64,000 bases of DNA from JAVXAG01 sp040307645 (GCA_040307645.1 JAWRJF010000096.1:13786-77785), one strand, 5' to 3'; shown: positions 1 through 8,586, numbered from the stretch's first letter. The notes: a model not told the origin generated them from the sequence alone. A program made the numbers and translations.

Positions 1-1167
1 AATTGATTTTAGATCTTTATCTATATCATCCTCACCATGTGAATCAGGAACAACGCCTCCGTTATACTTTTCAATCATTGAAACAGTTCTTGAAACAAGA
101 TTTCCAAGGTCATTGGCAAGGTCGTAGTTCATTCTTTTTAGCATTACCTCATTGGTAAACACTCCATCTTGTCCAAAGGTATATTCTCTAAGCAAAAAGT
201 ATTTTAATGCGTCAATTCCATATCTTTCTATTAGCTTAACCGGATCTACAACGTTGCCTTTTGATTTAGACATTTTACCGCCTTCTAAAAGCAGCCATCC
301 GTGACCTAAAACTTGTTTTGGAAGTGGAAGCTCCATTGACATCAACATTGCCGGCCAGATTATTGTGTGAAATCTTACTATTTCTTTTCCTACTAAATGA
401 ACGTTTACCGGCCAGTATTTTTCATATAGTTCAGGAGAATCCGGATATCCCAAAGCAGTGATATAGTTTGTAAGAGCATCAAGCCATACATATATTACAT
501 GCTTTTCATCAATTGGAACTGGAATACCCCAATCAAAGGTTGATCTTGATATACATAGGTCATCAAGGCCTTGTTTTACAAAAGCAAGCATTTCGTTTCT
601 TCTTGATTCTGGCTGTAAAAATTGTGGATTGTTTTCGAATAAGTCTATTAATCTATCCTGATATTCAGACAGTTTAAAGAAATAAGCCTCTTCTTTAGCT
701 TTCTTTACCGGTCTGCCACAATCAGGGCAACATCCATCTACAAGTTGGCTTTCTGTCCAGAATGATTCGCAAGGAGTGCAGTACATTCCTTCATATTCAC
801 CTTTATATATATCGCCTTTTTCATATAATTTCATGAAGATTTTCTGTACTCTTTCTACATGTCTAGGTTCTGTAGTCCTAATAAAATCATCGTATGAAAT
901 CTCCATAGTTTTCCATAAGTCTTTAATTCCAGAAACTACACCATCTACATATTCCTGTGGTGATACGCCTTTTTCCTCTGCGATTGTCTGGATTTTCTGT
1001 CCATGCTCATCAGTACCGGTTAAAAATCTAACATCATACCCACACAGTCTCTTAAATCTAGCCATAGCATCTGCCATAACTGTACAATAGGTGTGTCCTA
1101 TATGAAGGTTTGAGCTTGGGTAGTAAATTGGGGTTGTAATATAATATTTTCCCTTTTTCTCTGTCAT
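1..1167 (-). CDS. metG: Methionyl-tRNA synthetase, N-terminal 389 residues (3' end outside window)
   Basis: Charges tRNA-Met in the cytoplasm. The visible part starts MTEKKGKYYITTPIYYPSSN and carries the class I signature HIGH near residue 25, a zinc knuckle pair (CTPC...CCPDCG) at about residues 130-150, the WLDALTNY segment of the methionine pocket and the KMSKS loop near residue 300. The start is an ATG preceded by AGGAAG. The gene runs off the left edge, so the anticodon-binding and any C-terminal dimerisation domain are not visible. No T-box-like leader was recognised upstream; instead there is a repeat-rich intergenic stretch. The identification is secure from both class I signatures. 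Confidence 0.97.
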   Translation of the reverse strand, partial: MTEKKGKYYITTPIYYPSSNLHIGHTYCTVMADAMARFKRLCGYDVRFLTGTDEHGQKIQTIAEEKGVSPQEYVDGVVSGIKDLWKTMEISYDDFIRTTEPRHVERVQKIFMKLYEKGDIYKGEYEGMYCTPCESFWTESQLVDGCCPDCGRPVKKAKEEAYFFKLSEYQDRLIDLFENNPQFLQPESRRNEMLAFVKQGLDDLCISRSTFDWGIPVPIDEKHVIYVWLDALTNYITALGYPDSPELYEKYWPVNVHLVGKEIVRFHTIIWPAMLMSMELPLPKQVLGHGWLLLEGGKMSKSKGNVVDPVKLIERYGIDALKYFLLREYTFGQDGVFTNEVMLKRMNYDLANDLGNLVSRTVSMIEKYNGGVVPDSHGEDDIDKDLKSI

Positions 1168-1242
1168 TTTTAAATCTTCCTTTCGTCTCCCTATCGAATG
1201 AGATAGGGTAGTTATTACCTTTTAGGATACCATATTCTAGCT

Positions 1243-1540
1243 AAAAATAAAAGGGCCATATGCCCGACTTTTTAAAGGCTCTATAATAAATGCTGAGTCC
1301 TTGGTTTTTTTGGTTCCCTGAGCCGCAGTTTTTCTTCGATTTGAATTTCACAAGAGCTGGCTTTTATAGTTAATTTTTAGGGATTTAAGGGCTTTAAGGG
1401 ATTTAAGAGATTTATCACAAAGCTCTACTTTCACGGTTTTTTGAGCTGTCTGGGATAAAAATTTATCCCCGATTTTCGTCAGATTGCTACTTTGTGATAA
1501 ACCGAATAATATAACATCATTTATTTGACTTAGATCAAGT
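1243..1540 (-). repeat. Composite intergenic repeat, copy A (metG upstream region)
   Basis: This is the stretch between metG and the terminator at 1543. It holds modules that recur at 63614-63835: the string GCTCTATAATAAATGCTG (about 1278-1295), a CATATG-centred palindrome (1253-1268), and a nested palindrome at 1409-1503 with outer arms TTTATCACAAAG/CTTTGTGATAAA and inner arms GGGATAAAAATTTATCCC. Read on the minus strand it is an open frame (1348-1557, starting MRPVLLLDLSQ). The same start, MRPVLLFNLSE, recurs at 30246 on the plus strand. The ORF-like conservation suggests a degenerate mobile or formerly coding repeat rather than a host gene. Confidence 0.6.
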
Positions 1541-1542
1541 AA

Positions 1543-1571
1543 CAAAACTGGACGCATGAAAATGCGTCCAG
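1543..1571 (-). terminator. Rho-independent terminator downstream of the small membrane protein
   Basis: The minus strand reads CTGGACGCAT-loop-ATGCGTCCAG followed by TTTTGTT: a 10-bp stem and a U-rich tail. Nearly the same hairpin, with the same flank ACTTTCTGGACGC, ends the kal transcript at 30233, so this terminator is itself part of a repeated sequence. Confidence 0.75.
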
Positions 1572-1665
1572 AAAGTCATTTTTTTATTAAATTGTTTGTC
1601 ACCCCACCATTTGGTAACGAGACTTTTTAAAAGTCTGGCATATGGCTTCTACAGTTAACAATTAA

Positions 1666-1890
1666 TTAGTCTATATCTTCCTCTGACAAGTCTTCTCCTG
1701 CCCATTCTTCATCAGGCCAATCTTCATTAATAAAGATTTTTTTCATGATTCTGTCCATCCCAACCACTACAGTTGTTCCAGCAACAAATCCAATTCCAAG
1801 GATTGCTAAAGCCGCCTTTGCTGCCTTAGAAGGTTTCTTTCTTCCAGTATCAGCCTTGTTTGGGTTTAGTTCAAATTTACTCTTTTTCAT
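1666..1890 (-). CDS. Small single-pass membrane protein, unknown function
   Basis: I do not recognise a family. The 74-residue product has a basic N-terminus (residues 1-24, many K/R), one hydrophobic segment at about 25-45 (AALAILGIGFVAGTTVVVG), a short basic stretch (MDRIMKK) and a strongly acidic tail rich in D, E and W. The layout fits a cytoplasmic-in anchor with an acidic exposed tail, though topology is inferred. A clear AGGAGG precedes the ATG. It lies 24 bp downstream of the cytidylate-kinase-like gene on the same strand, so the two are probably co-transcribed, and a terminator follows. Confidence 0.7.
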   Translation of the reverse strand: MKKSKFELNPNKADTGRKKPSKAAKAALAILGIGFVAGTTVVVGMDRIMKKIFINEDWPDEEWAGEDLSEEDID

Positions 1891-1914
1891 AAGTTCCTCC
1901 TTATCTTCACACTA

Positions 1915-2529
1915 TTATCTATATGACCTATTTTTTATGTAGCTGGCAATTAATGTTGCCGCTTCCTCCTCATTAATATAGCTAGAGTTAATAGCAATAT
2001 TATAATTATGGTAATCGCCCCACTTCTGGCATGTATGATAATTATAATAATTCTGCCTTGCCTTGTCGTAGTCCCCTACAACCTCTTTAGCCTTTTTAGA
2101 ATCTTCCCCATAAACATCAATGGCTCTTTTAATTCTATCTTCTATCTCACCATAGATGAAGACGTTTGTAACACCAGGCATATCATTTAGTACATAATCT
2201 GCACATCGTCCAACAATCACCCCTTCACCGGTTTCACCAATCTGCTTAATCACTTCAAACTGCGCTAAAAACAGCCTTTCATTCATGGACAAAGCATCCC
2301 TTGTAATCCCATCTCCGAAATTGATTGCAGAAGAAAGGCTATAAGAAAAACTACTCTTTGCCCTTAGCTCTGCACCTTCAACAATTTCTCTAGCTAGACC
2401 GCTTTTTTTAACAGCCATCTCTATTATCTCTCTATCATAAAATGGTACTCCCAGCTTTTCAGCTAGCAACTTACCAATAATTCTTCCACCACTGCCATAT
2501 TCTCTACTTATTGTAACCAGTTTCTTCAT
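1915..2529 (-). CDS. Cytidylate kinase-like family protein
   Basis: The 204-residue P-loop nucleoside-monophosphate-kinase-like protein begins MKKLVTISREYGSGGRIIGK, where REYGSGGRIIGK is the modified P-loop typical of the cytidylate-kinase-like (AAA_26) family rather than true Cmk. PFYDREII follows, as in the family. True Cmk enzymes phosphorylate CMP/dCMP. For this branch the substrate is not established, so no gene symbol is given. It is probably the first gene of a two-gene unit with the small membrane protein. Its upstream region to 3045 is unusually rich in repeats. Confidence 0.85.
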   Translation of the reverse strand: MKKLVTISREYGSGGRIIGKLLAEKLGVPFYDREIIEMAVKKSGLAREIVEGAELRAKSSFSYSLSSAINFGDGITRDALSMNERLFLAQFEVIKQIGETGEGVIVGRCADYVLNDMPGVTNVFIYGEIEDRIKRAIDVYGEDSKKAKEVVGDYDKARQNYYNYHTCQKWGDYHNYNIAINSSYINEEEAATLIASYIKNRSYR

Positions 2530-2684
2530 AACAGCTTCCTCCTAAGATTCTTTTATACTATTATATACCTTTTATGGTTGAAAGAAAACCTAAATATTTT
2601 GTCAACTTTTTATGGTGCGTTATCTTCATTATGTATGTTAATGTTGAAGTGTAAAACCATGCCCGCTAATTGAAATTATCATTG

Positions 2685-2729
2685 GATTTGCGACTGACTT
2701 TTTGAAAATACGGAAAACCAGTCGCAATT
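2685..2729. repeat. Hairpin repeat, copy 1 (TTGCGACTG/CAGTCGCAA)
   Basis: Inverted arms TTGCGACTG (2688-2696) and CAGTCGCAA (2719-2727) enclose a loop starting ACTTTTTGAAAATA. The same hairpin with the same loop start recurs at 2922-2973. It lies in the 556-bp gap between the cytidylate-kinase-like gene and the MarR promoter. No U-tract follows, so a simple terminator is unlikely. Confidence 0.7.
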
Positions 2730-2777
2730 TCTTCTTTCTAGAGATAAAACGGACAGTTTTTTGCCTTTTAATGGAAG

Positions 2778-2860
2778 TTTATGTAAGAAAAGAGTAACAA
2801 ACAAGGCCTTTATGTAAGTTAAAGCAATTTATGTAAAATATATACTGTGAATTTATGTCA
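2778..2860. repeat. Four copies of TTTATGT(A/C)A
   Basis: TTTATGTAAG occurs at 2778 and 2809, TTTATGTAAA at 2828 and TTTATGTCA at 2852, all in direct orientation and between the two TTGCGACTG hairpins. Spacings are 31, 19 and 24 bp. They could be regulator sites or a decayed tandem repeat. Nothing coding was found here. Confidence 0.5.
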
Positions 2861-2921
2861 ATAACAACCAATTAAGGAGTAAAAGACCTTAAAACTTACC
2901 CACAAAATGTTTTTACCATAC

Positions 2922-2973
2922 GATTTGCGACTGACTTTTTGAAAATATGGAAACCGAGTAAATCCAGTCGCAA
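2922..2973. repeat. Hairpin repeat, copy 2 (TTGCGACTG/CAGTCGCAA)
   Basis: Arms lie at 2925-2933 and 2965-2973; the loop starts identically to copy 1 (ACTTTTTGAAAATA) but is 9 bp longer. Flanking CCCAC (about 2900) and GTGGG (about 2994) may extend the structure. The repeat lies just upstream of the MarR operator region. Confidence 0.7.
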
Positions 2974-3045
2974 TTCCCTCTCTCGAAAAAGAAAGTGGGC
3001 AGATCTAAAGTAGTTGACAACGCTAAAATATTTTCTATAAATATT

Positions 3046-3098
3046 TTAGTTGTTTTTGCAACTAATTAGTTGACAATGCAACTAATTGGGTTTATACT
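3046..3098 (+). promoter_or_regulatory. marR promoter with two tandem MarR-type operators
   Basis: Two 20-bp palindromes of identical layout lie end to end: TTAGTTGTTTTTGCAACTAA at 3046-3065 and TTAGTTGACAATGCAACTAA at 3066-3085. A sigma-A promoter overlaps the second: TTGACA at 3070-3075, a 17-bp spacer and TATACT at 3093-3098. A bound repressor would cover the -35 element, which fits autorepression by the MarR protein encoded just downstream. A degenerate half-site TAGTTGACAA is present near 3011. Confidence 0.85.
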
Positions 3099-3136
3099 CT
3101 CACCTATGTAAAAAAAAAGAAAGGGATGAAATTAAA

Positions 3137-3610
3137 ATGGATAATTGGTTAAGGTTATTTCCTGAAATCAATAAATTGACTTTTGCAGCTTTTCATAAAG
3201 AGTTGAAAGATAGCGGAATTTCAAGTACACAAGCACCCTATTTAATGTGTGTTGCACATTTTGAAGGCTGTTCGCAAGATAAATTAGTTAAAGTTTTACG
3301 AATTGATAAAGGCTGTGTAGCTAAGACTATAAAGCAGATGGAAGAACGTGGTTATATTGAAAGAAAGCCTGACCCTAAAGATAAAAGAGGGAATATGCTT
3401 TACCTTACAGACCAAAGTCGTCAACTGGTTACAAAATTAAAGGAAACCGAGAAAAAGTTAAAAGACACTTTGACAAAAGGGATGACCACTGAAGAAGTAG
3501 ATCAGATGATTGACTTGTTAAAAAGGGCAGCTGCAAATCTTTATTATGCTATTGACTGGGATTATCCACCAATGTTTTGCCATTCTAAATTTGAAAAAGG
3601 GGAGATTTAA
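3137..3610 (+). CDS. MarR-family transcriptional regulator
   Basis: The 157-residue winged-helix regulator starts MDNWLRLFPEINK. The helix-turn-helix lies at about residues 45-75 (CSQDKLVKVLRIDKGCVAKT) and the wing follows (RKPDPKDKRGNMLYLTD, the MarR signature with conserved D and R). I chose the ATG at 3137 over an upstream TTG at 3086, because the TTG lies inside the promoter; AAAGGG precedes the ATG. The stop is 3 bp before the ABC exporter genes, so it probably represses its own three-gene operon through the two palindromes upstream and is relieved by a ligand that the exporter removes. The ligand is unknown. Confidence 0.93.
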   Translation: MDNWLRLFPEINKLTFAAFHKELKDSGISSTQAPYLMCVAHFEGCSQDKLVKVLRIDKGCVAKTIKQMEERGYIERKPDPKDKRGNMLYLTDQSRQLVTKLKETEKKLKDTLTKGMTTEEVDQMIDLLKRAAANLYYAIDWDYPPMFCHSKFEKGEI

Positions 3611-3613
3611 TAT

Positions 3614-5356
3614 ATGAAAGAAGTTTTAAAATTCTATAAGCCGTATATCGGCCTTATTATAATGTCGATCGTTCTGTTGTTTGGCCAGGCAATGCTTGAA
3701 TTAGAACTGCCAACTTATATGGCTAATATCATTAACCAAGGAATTGTAAAAGGTGACATGAATTATATTTACAAAACCGGGGCATTAATGTTAGGCATAG
3801 CCGCTGCAATTTGCATTTTGGCTATAGGCGTAAGCTTTTTTGCCGCTAAGGTTTCATCAAAAGCCAGCAAAGGAATTAGGAGTGCTGTTTTCCATAAGGT
3901 TTCTTCCTTCTCTCCAGCAGAAATGGAATCCTTTTCCACAGCATCATTAATTACCCGTTCAACCAACGATATTCAGCAGGTTCAAGGAGCCACTGTTATG
4001 GTTTTAAGACTAGCTGCTTTTGCTCCAGTAATGGGAATAGGTGCTTTGGTAAAAGCCTTAAATTCTAATCTTAAGCTTTCATGGACTATTGGTCTTGCAC
4101 TATTAGCCGTTGTTTGTGTACTAATATTTATGTTTATTAACACAATGCCGAAATTTAAAATAGTTCAAAAAATGATAGACAGAATTAACCTGGTGGTTAA
4201 CGAAAGACTATCTGGTAATTTAGTTATCAGGGCTTTCAATACAGAGAAATACGAAGAGCAAAGATTTGAAAAGGCTAATAAAGACTATATGAAACTTAAC
4301 CTTTTTATTAATAGAGCTATGGCATTTATGATGCCGGTAATGTTTCTAATTATGAACTTAACCTCTGTCCTGGTTGTGTGGGTGGGAGCAAAATACATCG
4401 ACTTAGGAACAATGATGATAGGTGATGTTCTTGCCTTTATTCAGTACGCTATGATACTTATAATGTCTTTCCTTGTAATTACTATGATGTTTATTATGAT
4501 TCCAAGGGCAATTGTATCTATGAATCGTATTGGTGAAGTTTTAAAAACAGATCTATCAATTACTGATCCTGATAATCCACAGGCTCTTTCTGATGAAGGC
4601 AAAGGACAACTGGTATTTAACAACGTGTATTTTAAATATCCCGATGCCGAAGATTATGTGTTAGAAGACGTTAGCTTTACTGCAAATCCAGGCCAGACAA
4701 CAGCTTTTATCGGTTCTACTGGCAGCGGTAAATCAACTTTAGTTAACTTGATTCCACGTTTTTTCGATACCACAGATGGTAATATCCTCTTAGACGGTGT
4801 TAATGTTAAAAACGTCAGTACCCATGCTTTGAGAGAAAAAATTGGTTACGTTCCCCAAAAAGCTTTGCTTTTTTCTGGAACTATAGGTTCAAATATCTCA
4901 TATTCCGATGAGAGTATGTCCGAAGAAAGAATAGAAAAAGCAGCTTTTGTTGCTCAGGCCCAAGATTTCATATCAGAAAAAGAAAAAGGTTTTGAAGAGT
5001 ACATTTCACAGGGTGGAAGCAATGTCTCCGGTGGTCAGAAGCAAAGGCTTTCTATTGCAAGAGCCTTAGCAAAAGATGCTCAGATTTTAATCTTTGACGA
5101 TAGTTTTTCAGCATTAGACTTCGCCACAGATGCAGCTCTAAGAAAGTCCCTTAAACAATACTTTAGTGACAAAAATATTTTGATTGTAGCCCAAAGAATT
5201 AATACTATTATGGATGCTGACCAGATTATAGTATTAGACGAGGGCAAGGTTGTAGGTTCGGGAACCCATAACCAGCTACTAAAATCATGTTCCGTATATA
5301 GAGAAATTGCAGCATCACAGCTGGATTTAGATAAGCTGTCAGGAGGTGAATGCTAA
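3614..5356 (+). CDS. ABC exporter half-transporter with degenerate ATP site
   Basis: The 580 residues comprise an N-terminal ABC_membrane domain of six TM helices (1-300) and a C-terminal ATPase domain. Walker A is GSTGSGKST near residue 370 and the signature is NVSGGQKQR. Walker B reads ILIFDDS, with Asp in place of the catalytic Glu, and the switch motif reads VAQRI, with Gln in place of His. This is the established pattern for the non-hydrolysing half of heterodimeric exporters such as TM287/288, LmrCD and BmrCD. The stop codon overlaps the next gene's start. With the linked MarR gene this suggests inducible multidrug or metabolite efflux; the substrate is not predictable. Confidence 0.93.
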   Translation: MKEVLKFYKPYIGLIIMSIVLLFGQAMLELELPTYMANIINQGIVKGDMNYIYKTGALMLGIAAAICILAIGVSFFAAKVSSKASKGIRSAVFHKVSSFSPAEMESFSTASLITRSTNDIQQVQGATVMVLRLAAFAPVMGIGALVKALNSNLKLSWTIGLALLAVVCVLIFMFINTMPKFKIVQKMIDRINLVVNERLSGNLVIRAFNTEKYEEQRFEKANKDYMKLNLFINRAMAFMMPVMFLIMNLTSVLVVWVGAKYIDLGTMMIGDVLAFIQYAMILIMSFLVITMMFIMIPRAIVSMNRIGEVLKTDLSITDPDNPQALSDEGKGQLVFNNVYFKYPDAEDYVLEDVSFTANPGQTTAFIGSTGSGKSTLVNLIPRFFDTTDGNILLDGVNVKNVSTHALREKIGYVPQKALLFSGTIGSNISYSDESMSEERIEKAAFVAQAQDFISEKEKGFEEYISQGGSNVSGGQKQRLSIARALAKDAQILIFDDSFSALDFATDAALRKSLKQYFSDKNILIVAQRINTIMDADQIIVLDEGKVVGSGTHNQLLKSCSVYREIAASQLDLDKLSGGEC

Positions 5357-7191
5357 TGGATAATAAGAATAAACCAATAAGAAGAAACGGTCCTGGCTCA
5401 GGTCATGGCCCAATGGGGATGATGCCAGGTGAAAAAGCTAAGGATTTTAAAGGTACAATGAAAACCTTATATAGCTATTTAAAGCCTTTTCGTTTCAGGA
5501 TTGCAGTTGTATTTATTTTTTCAATTGTAAGTACTGTATTCTCTATTGTATCACCTAAAATACTTGGTAAAGCTACCGATAAGATTTTTGAGGGACTTAT
5601 GTCCCCTCTTGGCATAGATTTCAAAGCTCTAGGTTTAATAGTCTTATTTTTAGTAGGGCTTTACCTTATAAGTTTTGGCTTTAGTTTTGCGCAAGGGTTT
5701 ATTATGGCCACTGTATCCCAAAAAATCACATATAATTTAAGGGAAGCCATGTCTGCTAAAATTGACAGACTCCCTCTAAAATATTTCGATTCTCGCACTA
5801 ATGGGGAAATACAAAGCCGCTTTACCAACGATATCGAAACACTAAACCAGTCTCTTTCACAGAGTATAACTCAAATTATTACCAGTACAGTGACTATTAT
5901 AGGTATTATCATAATGATGTTTTCCATAAATTTCTTTATGACTTTAGTTGCCCTATTATCACTGCCGATTTCTATGATTTTAATTAAAGTAATTATAGGT
6001 CATTCTCAAAAACACTTTAAAAATCAGCAAAAGTATTTAGGAGATGCTAATAGCCATGTGGAAGAAATGTATAATGGGCACATTATAGTGCAGGCCTTTA
6101 ACAGACAGGAGCAATCAACTGAAGCCTTTGATGATATTAATGATAAGCTCTGTGAGTCTGCTTTTAAATCACAGTTCTTCTCAGGAATGATGCAACCTCT
6201 CTCTGGACTTGTGGGAAATCTATCCTATGTACTAATATGTATATTAGGTGGTAAGCTTGCTCTTAGCGGAAAAGTAACTATTGGTAATATACAATCATTT
6301 ATCCAATATATTCGTTCTTTCAATCAGCCTATAACAATGCTTGCTAATGTTGCAAATGTATTGCAATCCACAGCAGCTGCCGCTGAAAGAATTTTTGAGC
6401 TCTTAGATGAAGAAGAGGAAGTAGAGACTTATACTGAAGAGACTCGCGCTACCATTGATTTTAATAATTTTAAAGGTGATATTACTTTTGAAAAGGTCTC
6501 CTTTGGTTATGGAGATACACCGGTTATCAAGGATTTTAATTTTTCTGTTAAGGCAGGTCAACGTATTGCAATCGTTGGTCCTACAGGAGCCGGCAAAACA
6601 ACCATAGTGAAGCTACTTCTTCGTTTCTATGAGCTACACTCAGGACGCATTCTAATTGATGGGGTAGATATTAAGAATTATTCTAGAAAAGATCTTCGTG
6701 ATTTGTTTGGCATGGTTTTACAAGACACTTGGCTATACAGTGGCAGTGTAATGGATAATATCAGATACGGAAACATGAATGCCAGCGATGAAGAAGTAAA
6801 GAAAGCTGCAAAAGCTGCTCATATACACCATTTTATAAAAACACAGCCAAAGGGCTATGATATGGAAATAAATGAAGAATCTTCTAATATATCACAAGGT
6901 CAAAAGCAGCTACTCACCATTGCTCGTGCTATATTAGCTGATAACCCTATTATGATCTTAGATGAAGCAACTAGCTCCGTAGATACTAGAACCGAAACAT
7001 TGATTCAAAAAGCTATGGCAAACCTAATGGAAAACCGTACTAGTTTTATTATTGCACACCGACTGTCAACAATTAAAGATGCCGATGAAATTCTAGTAAT
7101 AGACAATGGAAACATCGTAGAACACGGTTCCCATACCCAGCTTCTAGAAAAAGGCGGGGCATATGCAAAACTTTATAATAGTCAATTTTAA
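5356..7191 (+). CDS. ABC exporter half-transporter with canonical ATP site
   Basis: This is the partner of the preceding half-transporter: about 30 flexible Gly/Pro-rich N-terminal residues, six TM helices (about 45-345) and an ATPase domain with Walker A GPTGAGKTT, Walker B MILDEAT with the catalytic Glu, and switch IAHRLST with His. The signature is NISQGQKQL, which departs from LSGGQ, as usual in the partner whose signature faces the degenerate site. I prefer the ATG at 5356 (TAATG overlap, AGGAGG nine bases upstream) to the ATG six bases earlier. The two proteins should form one inner-membrane heterodimer. Confidence 0.93.
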   Translation: MDNKNKPIRRNGPGSGHGPMGMMPGEKAKDFKGTMKTLYSYLKPFRFRIAVVFIFSIVSTVFSIVSPKILGKATDKIFEGLMSPLGIDFKALGLIVLFLVGLYLISFGFSFAQGFIMATVSQKITYNLREAMSAKIDRLPLKYFDSRTNGEIQSRFTNDIETLNQSLSQSITQIITSTVTIIGIIIMMFSINFFMTLVALLSLPISMILIKVIIGHSQKHFKNQQKYLGDANSHVEEMYNGHIIVQAFNRQEQSTEAFDDINDKLCESAFKSQFFSGMMQPLSGLVGNLSYVLICILGGKLALSGKVTIGNIQSFIQYIRSFNQPITMLANVANVLQSTAAAAERIFELLDEEEEVETYTEETRATIDFNNFKGDITFEKVSFGYGDTPVIKDFNFSVKAGQRIAIVGPTGAGKTTIVKLLLRFYELHSGRILIDGVDIKNYSRKDLRDLFGMVLQDTWLYSGSVMDNIRYGNMNASDEEVKKAAKAAHIHHFIKTQPKGYDMEINEESSNISQGQKQLLTIARAILADNPIMILDEATSSVDTRTETLIQKAMANLMENRTSFIIAHRLSTIKDADEILVIDNGNIVEHGSHTQLLEKGGAYAKLYNSQF

Positions 7192-7234
7192 CACTGAGCT
7201 AGACCCGCTCCTTAGAAAACTGAAATATAACATA

Positions 7235-7266
7235 AAAACTGAGCACTTTTCATGTGCTCAGTTTTT
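7235..7266. terminator. Bidirectional terminator between ABC exporter and lysC
   Basis: A 12-bp perfect stem, AAAACTGAGCAC / GTGCTCAGTTTT, with a seven-base loop has a T run on the plus side and A runs on the other. It lies between two convergent genes and can serve both. Confidence 0.9.
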
Positions 7267-7269
7267 TAA

Positions 7270-8586
7270 TTACTTATCTTCAAAAGCCTCATATATTGCT
7301 TTTATAGCTCTCTCAAATTCTGTGTTCTCTACTCCAACGATAATATTCATTTCGCTTGATCCTTGATCTATCATCCTGATATTTACATCTGCATTTGCAA
7401 GAGCTGTAAACAAGGTTGCTGATACACCTTTTCTTCTATTCATACCACAACCTACTGTAGCAATTAACGCCATATTATCGAAAACCTCCATAGTATCAGG
7501 ATCCAGCTGCCTTTGGAAAGCTTCAAGAAGTTCATCAAGCCTGCCATCAACACTTTTTTTAGATACAACAACAGATACAGTGTCTATTCCACTTGGAAGA
7601 TGTTCAAAAGAAATGTCAAAGTCCTCTAAGATTGCAAGAATTCTTCTTACAAAACCTCTTTCTGTACTCATCATATTCTTATATATTGCAATTACAGTGA
7701 AATCCTTATTTCCTGCGATGCCTGTAATAATCTGATTATTACTTTCGTCATGCTCAGCTGTAATAAATGTTCCCAGATCTTCAGGGTCATTAGTATTTCT
7801 TATATTAATTGGGATATTAGCAACCCTTGCAGGGTAAATAGCATCTTCATGTAAAACAGATGCCCCCATATAAGATAACTCCCTTAATTCCTTGTAAGAT
7901 ATTGTATGAATTGGTTTTGGATTCTTTACAATTCTAGGATCTGCCATTAAAAATCCTGAAACATCAGTCCAGTTTTCATATACATCAGCACCTACAGCTC
8001 TAGCAACAAGTGATCCTGTAATATCAGAGCCGCCTCTTGAAAATGTTTTTACATCCCCATCCGGTGTACTTCCATAAAAACCAGGCAAAACGGCCCTTTC
8101 ATGTTTAGAAAGTTCTGCACGCAAAGCCTCATCCGTTTCTTCCATTAGAAACTTCCCTTTTTCATCAAATTTAATTAGCCCCTGAGTATCAACAAAGTCA
8201 TATCCTAAGAACGCTGCAATTAATACTGCATTTAAATACTCTCCACGGCTTGCAATATAATCTGCTGAAGCACCCTTTCGCAAATTATCTTTAATTTCTT
8301 CGAAATGCTTTAATAAATCTACCTTAATTCCTAAATTTATTTCAACAGCCATATATCTGTCTGCAACAACTTGAAATACCTGATCATAAGGAAGGTTGTG
8401 TTCCATATGGGTCTTGCATAAGTATAAAAGATCGGTTATCTTATTATCTCCTTCATATCTTTTGCCCGGCGCAGAAACAACAATATACTTTCTTTCAGGG
8501 TCGGCTTCAATTATCTGTTTGGTCTTGGTTAGCTGGATACCGTCCGCTACTGATGATCCGCCAAATTTTGCTACTTTTATTCCCAT
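7270..8586 (-). CDS. lysC: Aspartate kinase
   Basis: The 438-residue enzyme makes aspartyl phosphate, the first step toward DAP, lysine, threonine and methionine. The N-terminal kinase domain starts MGIKVAKFGGSSVAD (KFGGSS motif) and contains SRGGSDITGSLVA and the segment ending FLMADPRI. Two ACT regulatory domains follow from about residue 300 (FTVIAIYKNMMSTERGFVRR... and ALIATVGCGMNRRKGVSATL). AGGAGG precedes the ATG. I saw no lysine riboswitch in the 78-bp upstream gap, so feedback through the ACT domains is the visible control. dapF at 62772 shows that the DAP route is present in the same chromosome region. Confidence 0.95.
   Translation of the reverse strand: MGIKVAKFGGSSVADGIQLTKTKQIIEADPERKYIVVSAPGKRYEGDNKITDLLYLCKTHMEHNLPYDQVFQVVADRYMAVEINLGIKVDLLKHFEEIKDNLRKGASADYIASRGEYLNAVLIAAFLGYDFVDTQGLIKFDEKGKFLMEETDEALRAELSKHERAVLPGFYGSTPDGDVKTFSRGGSDITGSLVARAVGADVYENWTDVSGFLMADPRIVKNPKPIHTISYKELRELSYMGASVLHEDAIYPARVANIPINIRNTNDPEDLGTFITAEHDESNNQIITGIAGNKDFTVIAIYKNMMSTERGFVRRILAILEDFDISFEHLPSGIDTVSVVVSKKSVDGRLDELLEAFQRQLDPDTMEVFDNMALIATVGCGMNRRKGVSATLFTALANADVNIRMIDQGSSEMNIIVGVENTEFERAIKAIYEAFEDK

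Noticed and set aside
1348..1557. A 69-residue minus-strand open frame (MRPVLLLDLSQ...)
   Set aside because: It coincides with the composite repeat and terminator, and it has no convincing ribosome-binding site. Treated as part of the repeat rather than a host gene.
3086..3136. Extended N-terminus of the MarR protein from a TTG at 3086
   Set aside because: The TTG lies between the -35 and -10 boxes of the promoter and inside the operator, so it cannot be in the transcript.
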